64,000 bases of DNA from Catalinimonas niigatensis (GCF_030506285.1 NZ_CP119422.1:6311501-6375500); one strand, 5' to 3'; positions 17,801 through 27,595 are shown, counted from the first letter of the stretch. Notes: generated by a model not told the origin, from the sequence alone. Made by a program: numbers and translations.

Positions 17801-20800
17801 AGTGTTGTTATTCTGTAATGTATAATTATTACCGGATCTCAAACTAATAATAAACCCTGTAGGATAATTATTGTCGGGGTCTGTTACGTTGAAGGCGCTA
17901 AAAGGGATGGTGTAAGTCTCATCTTCGTTTATAACTATTGGGTTGGTTCCGGTGATTACCGGTGAGTCATTGACCAGATTCACTGTAACAGCTAGTACAA
18001 GATTAGGATTGCTGACAGCTTCTCCATCGCTGGCCTGAATATTAATAGTGGCATTACCATTACTATTGGGCACGAATGTGAGTTGCAGGTTGCTTCCCTG
18101 AACAGATGTTGTTACCAGATTGGTTCTGGAATTGGAAACCACCGAATAGCTAAGTTCTGTATCATCAACATCTGAAAAATAAGGTGCCAGATCAATCGTG
18201 ACAGGAGCAGCATCTTCGTTCACGGTCACTCCTTCTATGGTAGAAGCCACAGGGGCATCATTGACTGGAGTTACAGTGATGGTCAGATTAAAGATATTGC
18301 TTTGCAGACCCTCGGGATCACTGACCTGTACCGGTACCGTAAGAGGCCCATTATAATTAGTAGCAGGAATGATGGTATTTCCATTTCTGCTATAATTTGT
18401 TCCATCCTGTACAGTCAAAGTGAGTTCACTGTTTGGATGATCCACATCAGATACAGTGAGTGCGTTTAGGGCAATGGTAATAGGAGTGTCTTCATTGATC
18501 GTGATAGGAGCAGCCTGCCCTGAAATAACCGGAGCATCATTGACATTGGTTATCTCTACGTTAAAAGTCGCTACTACAGATGCTCCCTCACTGTCTGTCC
18601 CTCTAATTTCAATGCTGGTACTGCCGGCAACATCATCATTAAAGTTTAGGGTCAAGACAGAAGTGTTTTCATCAATTGCAGCCGAAAGTAATACTTGGTT
18701 GCTAATACTTTCTACTGTAAAACTGAGGTTAGCATCTTCTACATCGCTAAAATAATCGGATAAGGTAATAGTCTCATTAGGAGCACTTTCTTCTACGGTA
18801 ATATTTGGAATGGTGGTAACTGTAGGAATATCATTAACCGGGTCTACAGTAATAGTGAGTGATTGTGTGGCAGTATTACCATTATTCGGATCAGTAGCGG
18901 TAACGGTGATTTCCTCAGTACCAAAAGCATTTTCAACGGCTGAGATACTGATTTCCCGATTACCAGCATCAAAGCTGAGGTTAGCGAAGCCAATATTGTT
19001 CAATGCCGGATCAAAACTATAGCTGGCGGCAGGGGTACCTGTATTAGGAATAATAGTTAGCGTTTGAGTTCCTGAAAAATCTTCTTCTTCAGAGAAACTT
19101 GCGGGATCAATAGTAAAAGCAGGAGCAGAAGGTGCATTGACAGTAATGGTAACCTGATCGGTAGAAGTGGCTGCATCATCATCGGTGACAGTGAGGGTGA
19201 TGGTGTGAGGGCCTACTGCCAGATTCACAGAAGGACTGGCCCCAGTAGCAATCTGGCTACCACCCTCAGTCCAGACATAGCTTACTATGCTACCGTCTTC
19301 ATCGCTTGAGGAAGAAGCATCTAAAGTCACTGTTTGAGTTCCATTATTATCACTATCTAATACGCTTTGATCTTCACCAGCATTGGCGATAGGAAGGCCA
19401 TTGATAGCAATCGCTACAGTAGCTGTATTGGAATTAACCGTTCCATCGTTTGCCTGGAAAGTGAAGGTGTCATTTCCAAAGAATGCTGAGTTTGGTGTAT
19501 AAGTGAGCTGATTGCCCGAGATGGGGCCAAGTGAGCCGTTGGAGGGTTGAGTCACAATTGAATAGGTAAGCGCATCGCCTGTATCTGCATCTGTAGCTGT
19601 CAGCGTAATGGTGACGGCAGTGGCCTGCTGGGTGGTGATTCCGGCAACATTAGTAGCCACAGGCGCTGTATTGTCCGGTGGTGTGACGGTAATGGAAAAC
19701 GTCTCATCATAGGTTCCATCACCAGATCCCCGGACCAGCACCGAATATGTTTCCTGCTCGGCAAAGTTAAAAATCTCAGCCGTAGTCAGTTCATTGCCGT
19801 CCTGGATGGTAAAGCTGGCGTTATCTTCTCCTTCGGGCAGTGAGAAACTGATCTCTGTAGTGGCGCCTCCTGTAGCAGACAAGATGCCTACTGTGGTACC
19901 TGCTGCCGCTCCATTGGCGACGGTATTGGAAGATAATGCTATGTCCGTTGGAGGTTCTTCTACATTACCGACAGTAATGGGAAAGGTCTGCGTAGTATTG
20001 CCTGCACTGTTTGAAGCTTGTACCAGCACAGAGAGAGAAGGAGCATTCTCAAAATTCAAAGGACCAGTTGTCGCCAACTCATTTCCATTGATGGAAAAGA
20101 GATTATTATTGCCTTGGCCATTTGGCAGTGAGAAGCTAATGGGAGCCGTACCATTGGCTGTTAAGGTACCCACTGTAACACTTCCCTGATTTTCTGCTAC
20201 TGTAGGGCTTCCAGGGTTCAAGGTAATAGTTGTAGGAGATTCCACCACAGGTGCTTCCACAGTGATGGTAAAGCCTTGAGGCGCACTTTGGTATACATTA
20301 CTACCGCCCTGAGCGCCCTTGTCTTCCAAAACTATTGTAAAACCAGCTGTGCCTGATGCATTGTCCGCCAACTGGAAACTAAGTGTACCCTCTTCATCAA
20401 TGGAAGGCTCCTGAGAAAACGTTAAAGTATTTCCTACATCCGGCGTAAGTCCAAATTCTAGCGTTTGATTTAGCTCAGGATCTCCATCATCAATAACGGT
20501 AGCAAAGTCGTCAATAGTCTGTAGAGTAGTCGTGTTAAATGGAACTGTTAAGCTATTGTTTTGAAGTGTAAAAACAGGCGCATCATTGACAGGATTAACT
20601 GTTAACTCAATTGTGGCATTGTCTGAATCTGTACCATCAGAAACGCTGAAAGTGAAGTTGTCTGTTCCATTGTAATTGGCATCAGGAGTATAGGTCACTG
20701 TATTTCCAACAATTTGAGTAGGCGCAGAAATAATTGGATTTCCGTTTACTGATAAGGCACCATTATTTGGCAATGACTCAATGGTATAAGTGAGTACATC

Positions 20801-23365
20801 CCCCAAATCATCGTCACTTCCCTGTAAAGTGATTTCCACAGCAACATCTTCATTGGTTTCCTCTGAATCTGAAATAGCTTCTGGTACAGCATTGGGCTGC
20901 TCAATTACCTCAATATTAAAAGTGGTTGTACGGCTACTTCTTTGATTTGCCGGCTGATTGATATTATCCGTCAAAGTGACTTCTACTGAAGTGTTACCTG
21001 AGTTATCGTCAGCAGGAGTAAAGGTCAGTGTACCCTCATTACTGATGGCAGGTTGTCCGTCAAAAAGGCTGGGGTCAGCAGCGGTAGCAGCAAAGGCTAA
21101 GGCTTGAGCCTGCTCGTCGGTTGCCGTAACTGGTCCAGGTAAAATGTTGGTGGCAAAATCAGTAAAACTTAGATTTCCGGCGGCTATATCTGCTGTGACA
21201 GTAGCTTGGGCAAGCTCAAATATCGGCTGATCATTAACCGCATTTACCCTAAATATGAAGTTTTCCTGATAGGTGTCACCCTGCTCATTTTCGGCTGTAA
21301 TGGTAAAATTCTGCTCACCATTTCTATCGTCAAGCGATGAGAATCCATATATTCCATTACTATTATCAGCCGTTAGTGATGCAAAATCCAGGCTAGGAGG
21401 GGAGATAGAATAGCTTACCTCCTGACTCTCATCCTCAGGCTGTACTTCTACGGAAACGATTTGGTCAAAATCTTCATTGACTTCAAAAACTTCCTGTATG
21501 AGAGTGAAGAAAGGAGTGGCATCTTCTTCTTCAGCTACGTTGATCGTAAAAGAAGTCTCGGCCCTTTCTCCTTCATCATCTTCAGCAGTGAGGGTAATGA
21601 GCGCACTGCCAAAAGCATCGGGTGTAATGTTGATGTTCAGGTTGACGCCATTGATGTTTACTTCTACCAGTTCGGTATTGCCACTGCTGCCCGTAATGTT
21701 CAGGTTGTTATCTTCCACGTCTTCAAAGACATTACTGATATTGATGTTGAAAGCCTCAGCATTTTCATTTAAATCCCTATTACCAATGGGGTTTACCACG
21801 ACAGGAGCATCATTTTCAGGCGTGACTTGCAGCGAAAAGGAAGCAGTGAAGGTATTCTCTTCATTGTTGACATCGGTAGCCGTTATGCTGATCTCGGCAG
21901 GTCCGCCGAAGGCATTTTCTAAAGAACTTACGCTTACTGTACCCGTATTAGCATTGAAACTTAGCGTAGCAAAATTTACATCATTGCCAAGCGAATAAGT
22001 AGCTTCAGTATCGGTTTCAGGAGTCAGATTTACAGTAGCAGTATTGTTAAAGTCCTCTTCAAGCTCAAGCTCTTCCGGATTTAAGGTGAAGGTCGGTTCA
22101 ATACTTACAGCTTCATTGACAGTAATGGTCACTGTAGCAGTATTGGAGTCATCATTACTATCATTGGCCAGGAAGGTGAAGGTATCTTCTCCAAAGAAAC
22201 CGGCATTGGGGGTATAGGCGACCTGGTTTCCTGAAACACTTCCAAGGGTACCATTGTCAGGACTATCCACAATTTCAAAGGTCAGGTCATCCTCATCAGC
22301 ATCTTCAGCTGGCAGGGTGATGGTAACTTGAGTGTCTTGCTCAGTTGTGACACTCACATTGGAAGCCACTGGAGTAGCATTCTCAACTTCGTTGACAGTA
22401 ATGGTAAAAGTCTGGGTTTCACTCTGATTGTTTTCAGTTCCATTATCCTGCAGATACACTTCAAAAGTGGCACTGCCTGTGGCATCTTCGGCGGTTTCAT
22501 AAGTAAGGGTCCCCTGTTCATTGATACTTGCAGCACCAACAAAAGAAAGCTCACCTCCTGTCTGTTCCAGCACAAATTCCAAATCTTGATCTATATCTGG
22601 GTCACCATCATTGACAGTGGTCGCGAAATTATTCACGGTCTGGGGGCCTGCATTGACTTCTACTGCTACAGGATCAGCATTTATACTAAAAGAAGGCGCA
22701 TCGTTGACGACATTCACCTGTATACCCACAGTAGCAACAGTATCAGAATCAATAATTCCATCGTTTACTCTGAAGGTAAAGGAATCGCTTCCGTTGAAAT
22801 TTTCATTCGGCGTATAAATAACTTCATTGCCGGGAAGCTCGCCATTCTGATTCAGTGTACCATTGGATGGCTGGCTTTCAATAATGTAGGTAAGAGCATC
22901 GCCATCCTCATCGCTAGCGCTGAGTTCAATAGAAATTGAAGTATTTTCATCTGTTCCCACATTCTGATCCTGGGCAATAATCTGTGGGGCATCATTGACA
23001 TCGAGTACTGAAATGATAAATTCTTCGGAAATTTGTTCTGCTGTATTTCTGTCAGTTGCGATGATTGTTATGGTGTAGGTGTTTTGCTCTTCATAGTTAA
23101 AAGCTTGATTAGTAAGAAGTTGATTGTTATCTATGAAGAAGGGGCTGTTTTCGTCAGCCAGAGAAAAATCTGCAGGCCCTTGTGCTGTAATTGTGCCTAC
23201 TCTGCTGCCTTCAGGCTGATTTTCCTCAATTATATCACCATTAAGTTCAAGGTTACTTATCACTGCTTGATATGGCTTGGCAAGTAGTGTAGAAATAGTG
23301 GTTGTTCCCCAAGCTAAACTGCTTAGTATGAACAATTTTATGAATGCAGCAAACTGCCTTTGCAT
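14840..23365 (-). CDS. Giant cadherin/PKD multi-domain adhesin with type B T9SS (CHU_C) sorting domain, 2841 aa
   Basis: This is the largest gene in the window. After an N-terminal signal (to about residue 30) comes a cadherin-like repeat (about 40-125, ending SVLDVNDAPQI), then a long array of tandem Ig/cadherin-like repeats of several types. Boundaries of the VNDAPV kind recur, alternating with 'FTFxANDGTxxSNTATVxI' repeats. A PKD domain lies near 1320-1410 (PIANAGEDQSV to AATSTDQVTITV). CSPG-like repeats with SFRWVALDN and DSLVWNAYDG occur from about 2035. A pre-terminal domain near 2672-2750 carries a CDQANCMID cysteine pair, and the CHU_C type B domain occupies the last ~90 residues (DIPTAFTPNGDGSNDLW...). 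The 8.5-kb frame is uninterrupted. It is the first gene of the operon; the shared C-terminal modules show paralogy with the 1549-aa adhesin. Surface adhesion is inferred; the binding target is unknown. Confidence 0.9.
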   Translation of the reverse strand: MQRQFAAFIKLFILSSLAWGTTTISTLLAKPYQAVISNLELNGDIIEENQPEGSRVGTITAQGPADFSLADENSPFFIDNNQLLTNQAFNYEEQNTYTITIIATDRNTAEQISEEFIISVLDVNDAPQIIAQDQNVGTDENTSISIELSASDEDGDALTYIIESQPSNGTLNQNGELPGNEVIYTPNENFNGSDSFTFRVNDGIIDSDTVATVGIQVNVVNDAPSFSINADPVAVEVNAGPQTVNNFATTVNDGDPDIDQDLEFVLEQTGGELSFVGAASINEQGTLTYETAEDATGSATFEVYLQDNGTENNQSETQTFTITVNEVENATPVASNVSVTTEQDTQVTITLPAEDADEDDLTFEIVDSPDNGTLGSVSGNQVAYTPNAGFFGEDTFTFLANDSNDDSNTATVTITVNEAVSIEPTFTLNPEELELEEDFNNTATVNLTPETDTEATYSLGNDVNFATLSFNANTGTVSVSSLENAFGGPAEISITATDVNNEENTFTASFSLQVTPENDAPVVVNPIGNRDLNENAEAFNINISNVFEDVEDNNLNITGSSGNTELVEVNINGVNLNINITPDAFGSALITLTAEDDEGERAETSFTINVAEEEDATPFFTLIQEVFEVNEDFDQIVSVEVQPEDESQEVSYSISPPSLDFASLTADNSNGIYGFSSLDDRNGEQNFTITAENEQGDTYQENFIFRVNAVNDQPIFELAQATVTADIAAGNLSFTDFATNILPGPVTATDEQAQALAFAATAADPSLFDGQPAISNEGTLTFTPADDNSGNTSVEVTLTDNINQPANQRSSRTTTFNIEVIEQPNAVPEAISDSEETNEDVAVEITLQGSDDDLGDVLTYTIESLPNNGALSVNGNPIISAPTQIVGNTVTYTPDANYNGTDNFTFSVSDGTDSDNATIELTVNPVNDAPVFTLQNNSLTVPFNTTTLQTIDDFATVIDDGDPELNQTLEFGLTPDVGNTLTFSQEPSIDEEGTLSFQLADNASGTAGFTIVLEDKGAQGGSNVYQSAPQGFTITVEAPVVESPTTITLNPGSPTVAENQGSVTVGTLTANGTAPISFSLPNGQGNNNLFSINGNELATTGPLNFENAPSLSVLVQASNSAGNTTQTFPITVGNVEEPPTDIALSSNTVANGAAAGTTVGILSATGGATTEISFSLPEGEDNASFTIQDGNELTTAEIFNFAEQETYSVLVRGSGDGTYDETFSITVTPPDNTAPVATNVAGITTQQATAVTITLTATDADTGDALTYSIVTQPSNGSLGPISGNQLTYTPNSAFFGNDTFTFQANDGTVNSNTATVAIAINGLPIANAGEDQSVLDSDNNGTQTVTLDASSSSDEDGSIVSYVWTEGGSQIATGASPSVNLAVGPHTITLTVTDDDAATSTDQVTITVNAPSAPAFTIDPASFSEEEDFSGTQTLTIIPNTGTPAASYSFDPALNNIGFANLSFDAGNREISISAVENAFGTEEITVTATDPNNGNTATQSLTITVDPVNDIPTVTTIPNITVEESAPNETITLSDYFSDVEDANLSFTVESISNQVLLSAAIDENTSVLTLNFNDDVAGSTSIEIRGTDSEGASVVATFNVEITNVNDAPVISGQAAPITINEDTPITIALNALTVSDVDHPNSELTLTVQDGTNYSRNGNTIIPATNYNGPLTVPVQVSDPEGLQSNIFNLTITVTPVNDAPVASTIEGVTVNEDAAPVTIDLAPYFSDVDDTELSYSVVSNSRTNLVTTSVQGSNLQLTFVPNSNGNATINIQASDGEAVSNPNLVLAVTVNLVNDSPVITGTNPIVINEDETYTIPFSAFNVTDPDNNYPTGFIISLRSGNNYTLQNNNTAILPNQDFFGTLSVPAIVNDGQNNSNEVILTVTVQNVNDAPILTLGNTAPISYSRNDPPVNIASTLSITDIDNSSLQSATVSFGQTAPFYYNENEDLLEYITTGGINGVWDAVNGVLTLSGEASISNYISTISSITYVNQQSDPVPNPRELNFTVNDGDQDSPTIIRYIVIDGSNIPPQLADFERQIPEDEPLSFTVSDFRENYTDDIDEFNNIIYITRLPDPETGTLQVNNRTLTDNDLDPSIGGYLINFNQISSFQYVPRTDFNGTDSFRWVALDNEIEPGYVGNAATVFITVLPVNDAPRITLPSSVIVNENTPFNFSDTRRITIESVDNLTDTLTVTMSVQEGVLNFSNTGLLDALVFVEGDGIDDATIEFRGTEADINTALANLQYKSREDFSGNDAITISASDPQNNTANATVSISISQVNQSPTLANIESDPINYNEESDPVQISNTISIEDRENNNIIAATISISENFVAGEDLLTFSPVEGISGRVSENRLILTGDAPISSYETLLRSIRYANSSTLPQEGVRRVNFQVTDENNGSSNVLSRLINVSRINGPLQLANIETDPLIYEPGDPQQVITQSLTVSDADEEALTSAVIRFAEEGYVLQQDVLVFENDAFEVDWDETQGILTLSGDNSAQAYQDALRSIAYLNTSAAPTLGSRVISFAVYRNEIVSNMVEREVRVSQNALPVLTDFSIDLLKNSSYTFSDADFSNHYNDPDNSPENLTFVRLRISELPVRGQLYLNEEVITQEILDTEGAIEVNIEELGQLVYQPEENYTGMDSLVWNAYDGENYAAANAKLIFNISDLEVDAGTDLEICQGDPVVLNVRVSGGSGNYTFTWTCDQANCMIDNANAAEVSVSPTGNTTYFVTVTDENGVTSNSDTIIVNTIECYGLPLDIPTAFTPNGDGSNDLWVITNIETYQNQVVEVYDRYGKQVFFSEDYRQSWDGARNGQRLPAGTYYYLIKLNNGERNHRGSVSILK

Positions 23366-23448
23366 ATTCAGTATGATTTTGTTTTCAGTGCACTTGTAAA
23401 AATTACTTATTAATAATTTTATATAAAAAATAAATAATATTACATTTT

Positions 23449-23456
23449 CAAATATA
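23449..23456 (-). promoter_or_regulatory. Candidate -7 element of the adhesin operon
   Basis: On the minus strand this reads TATATTTG, matching the Bacteroidota TAnnTTTG consensus, about 84 bases upstream of the 2841-aa adhesin start. A TTG directly adjoins it, but no -33 TTG at 17-23 bp spacing is obvious. Confidence 0.4.
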
Positions 23457-23827
23457 CAACTTAAATTGAAATTTTGCTAAAAAACCTAAATGATATGATA
23501 AAATAGTACCCGCAAAAATTTTAAAACGTTAATTAAAAAATATGAATATAATCAGAATGCTTCTTAAAAAAATTATTGAATGCTCTAAAAAAATCAATTT
23601 TTGAACTTTTGTTTTCTGACATATATCTTACTTTCAAAAAAAATTTATATAAAAGCAAAAAAGGATTTAAATGTATGGAAAGTGCTCTTTATATAAAAAT
23701 ATTTAAGAGGCTTTTACAATAAAGCGAGTTTTCAGGTTAGCAATCTCTGAACATTAGCAAAATTTAATGTTCTAACTCAACTTCAACTTTAATCAGAGCG
23801 ATTCCTTAATAATCTTATTTATTCCCG

Positions 23828-23835
23828 TAACTTTG
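23828..23835 (+). promoter_or_regulatory. Candidate -7 promoter element of pyrG
   Basis: TAACTTTG is a full TAnnTTTG match, followed by TGCCCC, 53 bases before the pyrG ATG. A -33 TTG is not clear in the AT-rich upstream sequence. Confidence 0.5.
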
Positions 23836-23888
23836 TGCCCCATAATATTTGCTAAAGTCTAAAACCGAATAATACGAAGCAACATCTT

Positions 23889-25505
23889 ATGGGTTCAGTA
23901 AAGTATATTTTTGTAACCGGTGGCGTTACATCTTCATTAGGCAAAGGAATCATATCTGCATCGCTGGGAAAATTACTCCAGGCCAGAGGTTTTAGGGTTA
24001 CTATCCAAAAATTTGATCCTTATATCAACATAGATCCGGGAACCATGAACCCCTACGAACATGGAGAGTGCTATGTCACCGACGATGGAGCAGAAACTGA
24101 TCTTGATTTAGGTCATTATGAACGTTTTCTTAATGTTCGTACCTCTCAGGCCAATAATGTCACCACCGGCCGCATCTATAATAACGTAATTACCAAAGAA
24201 AGACAAGGCGTATACCTGGGAAAAACAGTACAGGTGATTCCACATATCACCGATGAAATCAAAGCCAACTTCTTTCGTCTGGGAGAAAAAGGTGAGTTTG
24301 ATATCGTGATCACTGAAATCGGAGGATGTGTGGGTGATATTGAATCTTTACCCTTCATTGAAGCCGTGCGTCAGGCGAGATGGGAGTTAGGTAATAGTAA
24401 TTTTGTGGTCATTCACCTTACCCTGGTCCCTTATCTTGAAGCTGCCAAAGAACTGAAAACCAAACCTACCCAGCATTCTGTCCAGCGCTTGTCCGAAGCA
24501 GGAGTACAGCCTGATATTTTGGTTTGCCGGGCAGAGCGCAGCCTTCCCATGGACATCCGAAAAAAAATTGCACAGTTCTGCAACGTAAACATCAATTCAG
24601 TGATTGAAGCAGTAGATGCGGATACGATCTATGATGTACCGCTTTTGATGCGCAAAGAAAAACTGGATGAAAGGGTACTGAGTAAGCTTAAGCTTTCCCA
24701 CAAAAGAGAGCCTGATATTGAGCAGTGGAAAGAATTTTTGGGTAGGCATAAGAATCCTCTCAGTGAAGTAAATATTGGTATCATTGGTAAATATGTGGAA
24801 CTGCCTGATGCTTATAAATCTATCGCTGAAGCTTTTGTTCATGCTGGTGCAGAGAATGAATGCAAAGTAAAAGTACGATGGATATCTTCTGAAACGATTA
24901 GCGAAGAGAATAAGGCTGAAGTATTACAGGATCTGGACGGCATACTGGTGGCTCCGGGTTTTGGCGAAAGGGGAATTCCCGGTAAACTTGTGACCGCCCG
25001 CTTCGCCCGGGAAAATAAGATTCCCTACTTCGGGATATGTCTGGGCATGCAGTGTGCCGTGATAGAGTTTGCCCGAAATGTGCTGGGACTCAAAGATGCA
25101 AATTCTACCGAAATGGATAGCAAAACCAAACATCCGGTGATTGCTCTTATGGAGGATCAGAAGAATATCGTGAACAAAGGGGGAACGATGCGCCTGGGTG
25201 CTTATGACTGCGAACTGAAAAGAGGAAGCCTTGCCTATCATGCCTATGGAAAAAAGTCCATACAGGAAAGGCATCGCCATCGCTACGAGTATAACAACAA
25301 ATATCTGGAACAATTTGAGAAGGCAGGGATGATTGCTAGTGGAATCAATCCAGATTCAAATCTTGTGGAGATTATAGAGCTGAAAGACCACCCCTGGTTT
25401 TTGGGAACACAATACCATCCAGAACTTAAAAGTACGGTTCTTAATCCGCATCCACTTTTTGTCAGGTTTATCAAAGCCGCTAAAGAGAACAAAAGTAATT
25501 TGTAA
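23889..25505 (+). CDS. pyrG: CTP synthase
   Basis: This 538-aa, full-length enzyme makes CTP from UTP, ATP and glutamine. The N-terminal synthetase domain opens with [14 protein letters not shown] and contains [21 protein letters not shown] and DVGECVG-like metal-site segments ([14 protein letters not shown]). The C-terminal class I glutamine amidotransferase domain contains the oxyanion/loop motif [10 protein letters not shown] and the nucleophile elbow [14 protein letters not shown] near residue 384, with the His-Glu pair in QYHPELKS at the end. It is the final step of pyrimidine nucleotide synthesis, in the cytoplasm. In many Bacteroidota pyrG directly precedes yidC, as here (173-base gap). 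Confidence 0.98.
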   Translation: MGSVKYIFVTGGVTSSLGKGIISASLGKLLQARGFRVTIQKFDPYINIDPGTMNPYEHGECYVTDDGAETDLDLGHYERFLNVRTSQANNVTTGRIYNNVITKERQGVYLGKTVQVIPHITDEIKANFFRLGEKGEFDIVITEIGGCVGDIESLPFIEAVRQARWELGNSNFVVIHLTLVPYLEAAKELKTKPTQHSVQRLSEAGVQPDILVCRAERSLPMDIRKKIAQFCNVNINSVIEAVDADTIYDVPLLMRKEKLDERVLSKLKLSHKREPDIEQWKEFLGRHKNPLSEVNIGIIGKYVELPDAYKSIAEAFVHAGAENECKVKVRWISSETISEENKAEVLQDLDGILVAPGFGERGIPGKLVTARFARENKIPYFGICLGMQCAVIEFARNVLGLKDANSTEMDSKTKHPVIALMEDQKNIVNKGGTMRLGAYDCELKRGSLAYHAYGKKSIQERHRHRYEYNNKYLEQFEKAGMIASGINPDSNLVEIIELKDHPWFLGTQYHPELKSTVLNPHPLFVRFIKAAKENKSNL

Positions 25506-25678
25506 ATTGTGAAATAATCGGGAAGTTTAAGAGACCTACCTACTACCATGTACTACAAACAGTTTTCATTAATCATTATACAATATTCATTATTCAATGA
25601 ATATCCGTTAATATTGCGCTCTTGAAATTTAAAGTCACGTAAAATTGTATCTATTCTTATCAGAGAATTATAAATATT

Positions 25679-27559
25679 ATGGATAGAAATCAGGCAATAG
25701 GGTTGCTGCTTTCTGGTTTGTTACTCGTTATTTACTTTCAGTTCTTCGCTCCAGAGCCTGCTGCTCCAACAGCAGATAATCAGACGAAAGTACAAGAAGA
25801 ACAGGCAGTTACTCAACAACCGTCACAAATACCCTCTGAAGAAATTCCTGCCGGAAACGATTCCCTTCAATTGGAACGTAATCGTCAGCAGTATGGAGCA
25901 TTTGCACCCGCCACTGTAGGTGAAGCTTCTGAAGTCAGGATAGAAAGTGAGGACTTAATCCTTACACTAAATACCAAAGGAGGGACTTTTGAAAGGGTAG
26001 AACTCAAAAATTATATGGACGGGAGTGGTAACCAACTGGTGCTGTTGGATGAAGAAAGTAGTAATTTCAGCCTTTTGGCAAACACACCCGCCGGAGGGAT
26101 AGATCTTTTTGATCTTTATTATACTACGGATGCATCTGATGTCAGCGTCACGGAGGGAGACACCAGTCGTGTGGTACTGACGGCGCGTCTGGATGGAGGT
26201 AGCCAGATCAGACAGGTATATACTATTCCTGCTAATGGGTACAAAATAGGGTATCATCTGGAGCTTCAGAATGCCAGCGGAGCACTAAGCAACAGTAATC
26301 TACAATTCTTGTGGGATAACCGGCTCAAGCCCCTGGAACAGGATGTAAAAGAAAGCCGTAACCGAAGTGCGCTCAATTATTACACCGCTTCCGGCGATTT
26401 TGAGCAGCTTTCTTCACTCATGGGAGATGGCGCTGAAGCTGAAACGGTAGAAGAGCCGTTGAAGTGGATTTCTATGAAGCAGCGGTTTTTCAGCTCCGCT
26501 GTGATTGCTGACCAGTCTTTTGCCCAGGCTAAACTGGAAGTAGAGAGTCCGGAGGAAGAGGATACAGCTTTTGAGAAACATATGAGCATGGGGGTCAACA
26601 TGCAGATGGAGGACCTAAGCAATGGCAGCCTGGGCTACAGCTATTACTTTGGCCCCAACGACCAGCAGGTGATGACTAAAGTTGCTCCCGATTTTGAGGA
26701 AAATATTGATTTTGGCTGGCCAGTTGTAAAATGGATCAGTAAATACCCGATTTCCTACATGTTCCATTGGCTGGAACAGTTTATCAGCAATTACGGAGTA
26801 ATTATTATTATTCTGGTTCTGGTCATCAAAACGCTTCTGTTTCCGCTCTCTTATAAGTCATACCTGTCTATGGCTAAGATCAAAGTGCTTAAACCTGAGC
26901 TGGATGAGATCAAAGAAAAACATGGCGATGACATGGCCAAAGCCCAGCAGGAGCAGATGCAGCTTTACCAAAAAGTGGGTGTCAATCCGCTGAGTGGTTG
27001 TGTGCCGGTATTGTTACAAATGCCGATTCTGCTGGCGATGTTCAATTATTTTCCCAATGCCATTGAGCTGCGACAGGAACCATTCCTCTGGGCTGAAGAC
27101 TTGTCAACGTATGATTCTATTTTCTCGTGGGATGCCTACATACCGCTCATTAGCGATTTTTATGGTAACCATGTGAGTTTGTTTGTACTGCTCATGACGG
27201 CTTCTACCATTCTTTATACCTGGTCTAATAATCAGGCAAGTACGGTGCAGGGGCCAATGAAAAACATGCAGTACTTTTTGCCAGTCATATTTATGTTTGT
27301 ACTTAACTCTTTCCCGGCAGCACTGAGCTTCTACTATTTTGTATCAAACATTGTTACTTTTGGTCAGCAGGCTATCATCCGTAAGTTTGTAGATGATGAC
27401 AAAATCAGAACCATACTGGAGGAGAATAAGAAGCGGAACAAGAATAAGAAGAAGTCTAAGTTTCAGCAGCGCCTGGAAGAAGCTATGAAATCCAGTGAAG
27501 AAAGCCGTAAACCAGGAAGTAAGAGTGTGGGTAGCAAAAACACACGCAAGGGTAAATAA
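25679..27559 (+). CDS. yidC: Membrane protein insertase YidC
   Basis: This 626-aa Oxa1/YidC family insertase integrates and folds inner-membrane proteins, alone or with SecYEG. It begins with a membrane segment (MDRNQAIGLLLSGLLLVIYF), then a Gln/Pro/Glu-rich linker and the large periplasmic beta-sandwich domain (about 75-355). The conserved membrane core follows, including LFPLSYKSYLSMAKIKVLKPE, the GVNPLSGCVPVLLQMPILLAMF hairpin, and the last helices. The C-terminal tail is very basic (KKRNKNKKKSK), fitting ribosome binding. The start at 25679 places the first transmembrane helix at the terminus as in the family. Sits with pyrG upstream and ftsX downstream on the same strand. Confidence 0.97.
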   Translation: MDRNQAIGLLLSGLLLVIYFQFFAPEPAAPTADNQTKVQEEQAVTQQPSQIPSEEIPAGNDSLQLERNRQQYGAFAPATVGEASEVRIESEDLILTLNTKGGTFERVELKNYMDGSGNQLVLLDEESSNFSLLANTPAGGIDLFDLYYTTDASDVSVTEGDTSRVVLTARLDGGSQIRQVYTIPANGYKIGYHLELQNASGALSNSNLQFLWDNRLKPLEQDVKESRNRSALNYYTASGDFEQLSSLMGDGAEAETVEEPLKWISMKQRFFSSAVIADQSFAQAKLEVESPEEEDTAFEKHMSMGVNMQMEDLSNGSLGYSYYFGPNDQQVMTKVAPDFEENIDFGWPVVKWISKYPISYMFHWLEQFISNYGVIIIILVLVIKTLLFPLSYKSYLSMAKIKVLKPELDEIKEKHGDDMAKAQQEQMQLYQKVGVNPLSGCVPVLLQMPILLAMFNYFPNAIELRQEPFLWAEDLSTYDSIFSWDAYIPLISDFYGNHVSLFVLLMTASTILYTWSNNQASTVQGPMKNMQYFLPVIFMFVLNSFPAALSFYYFVSNIVTFGQQAIIRKFVDDDKIRTILEENKKRNKNKKKSKFQQRLEEAMKSSEESRKPGSKSVGSKNTRKGK

Positions 27560-27595
27560 TTAAACTGTACTTTCGTTTCACAGAAAAAAACAGGC

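Larger units (their letters stand above)
23366..23888. other. Very AT-rich divergent intergenic region between the adhesin operon and pyrG
   Basis: This 523-bp stretch has no credible ORF. It is strikingly poor in G and C, with many A and T runs, in contrast to the flanking genes. It must hold the promoters of both the adhesin operon (leftward) and pyrG (rightward); candidate -7 elements are listed separately. A long untranslated leader or an AT-binding nucleoid-protein target is possible but not shown. Confidence 0.7.

Noticed and set aside
19794-20189. 131-codon plus-strand ORF antisense to the adhesin
   Set aside because: Ala/Val/Pro-rich product caused by the mirror of repeat codons; no start context or homology features.
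21461-21998. Overlapping 103- and 173-codon ORFs antisense to the adhesin
   Set aside because: Two frames over the same repeats, both low-complexity; the minus-strand CDS explains the DNA.
14840-23365. Possibility that the adhesin repeats are a CRISPR or satellite array
   Set aside because: The repetition is at protein level with diverged codons; no short identical direct repeats with spacers are seen.
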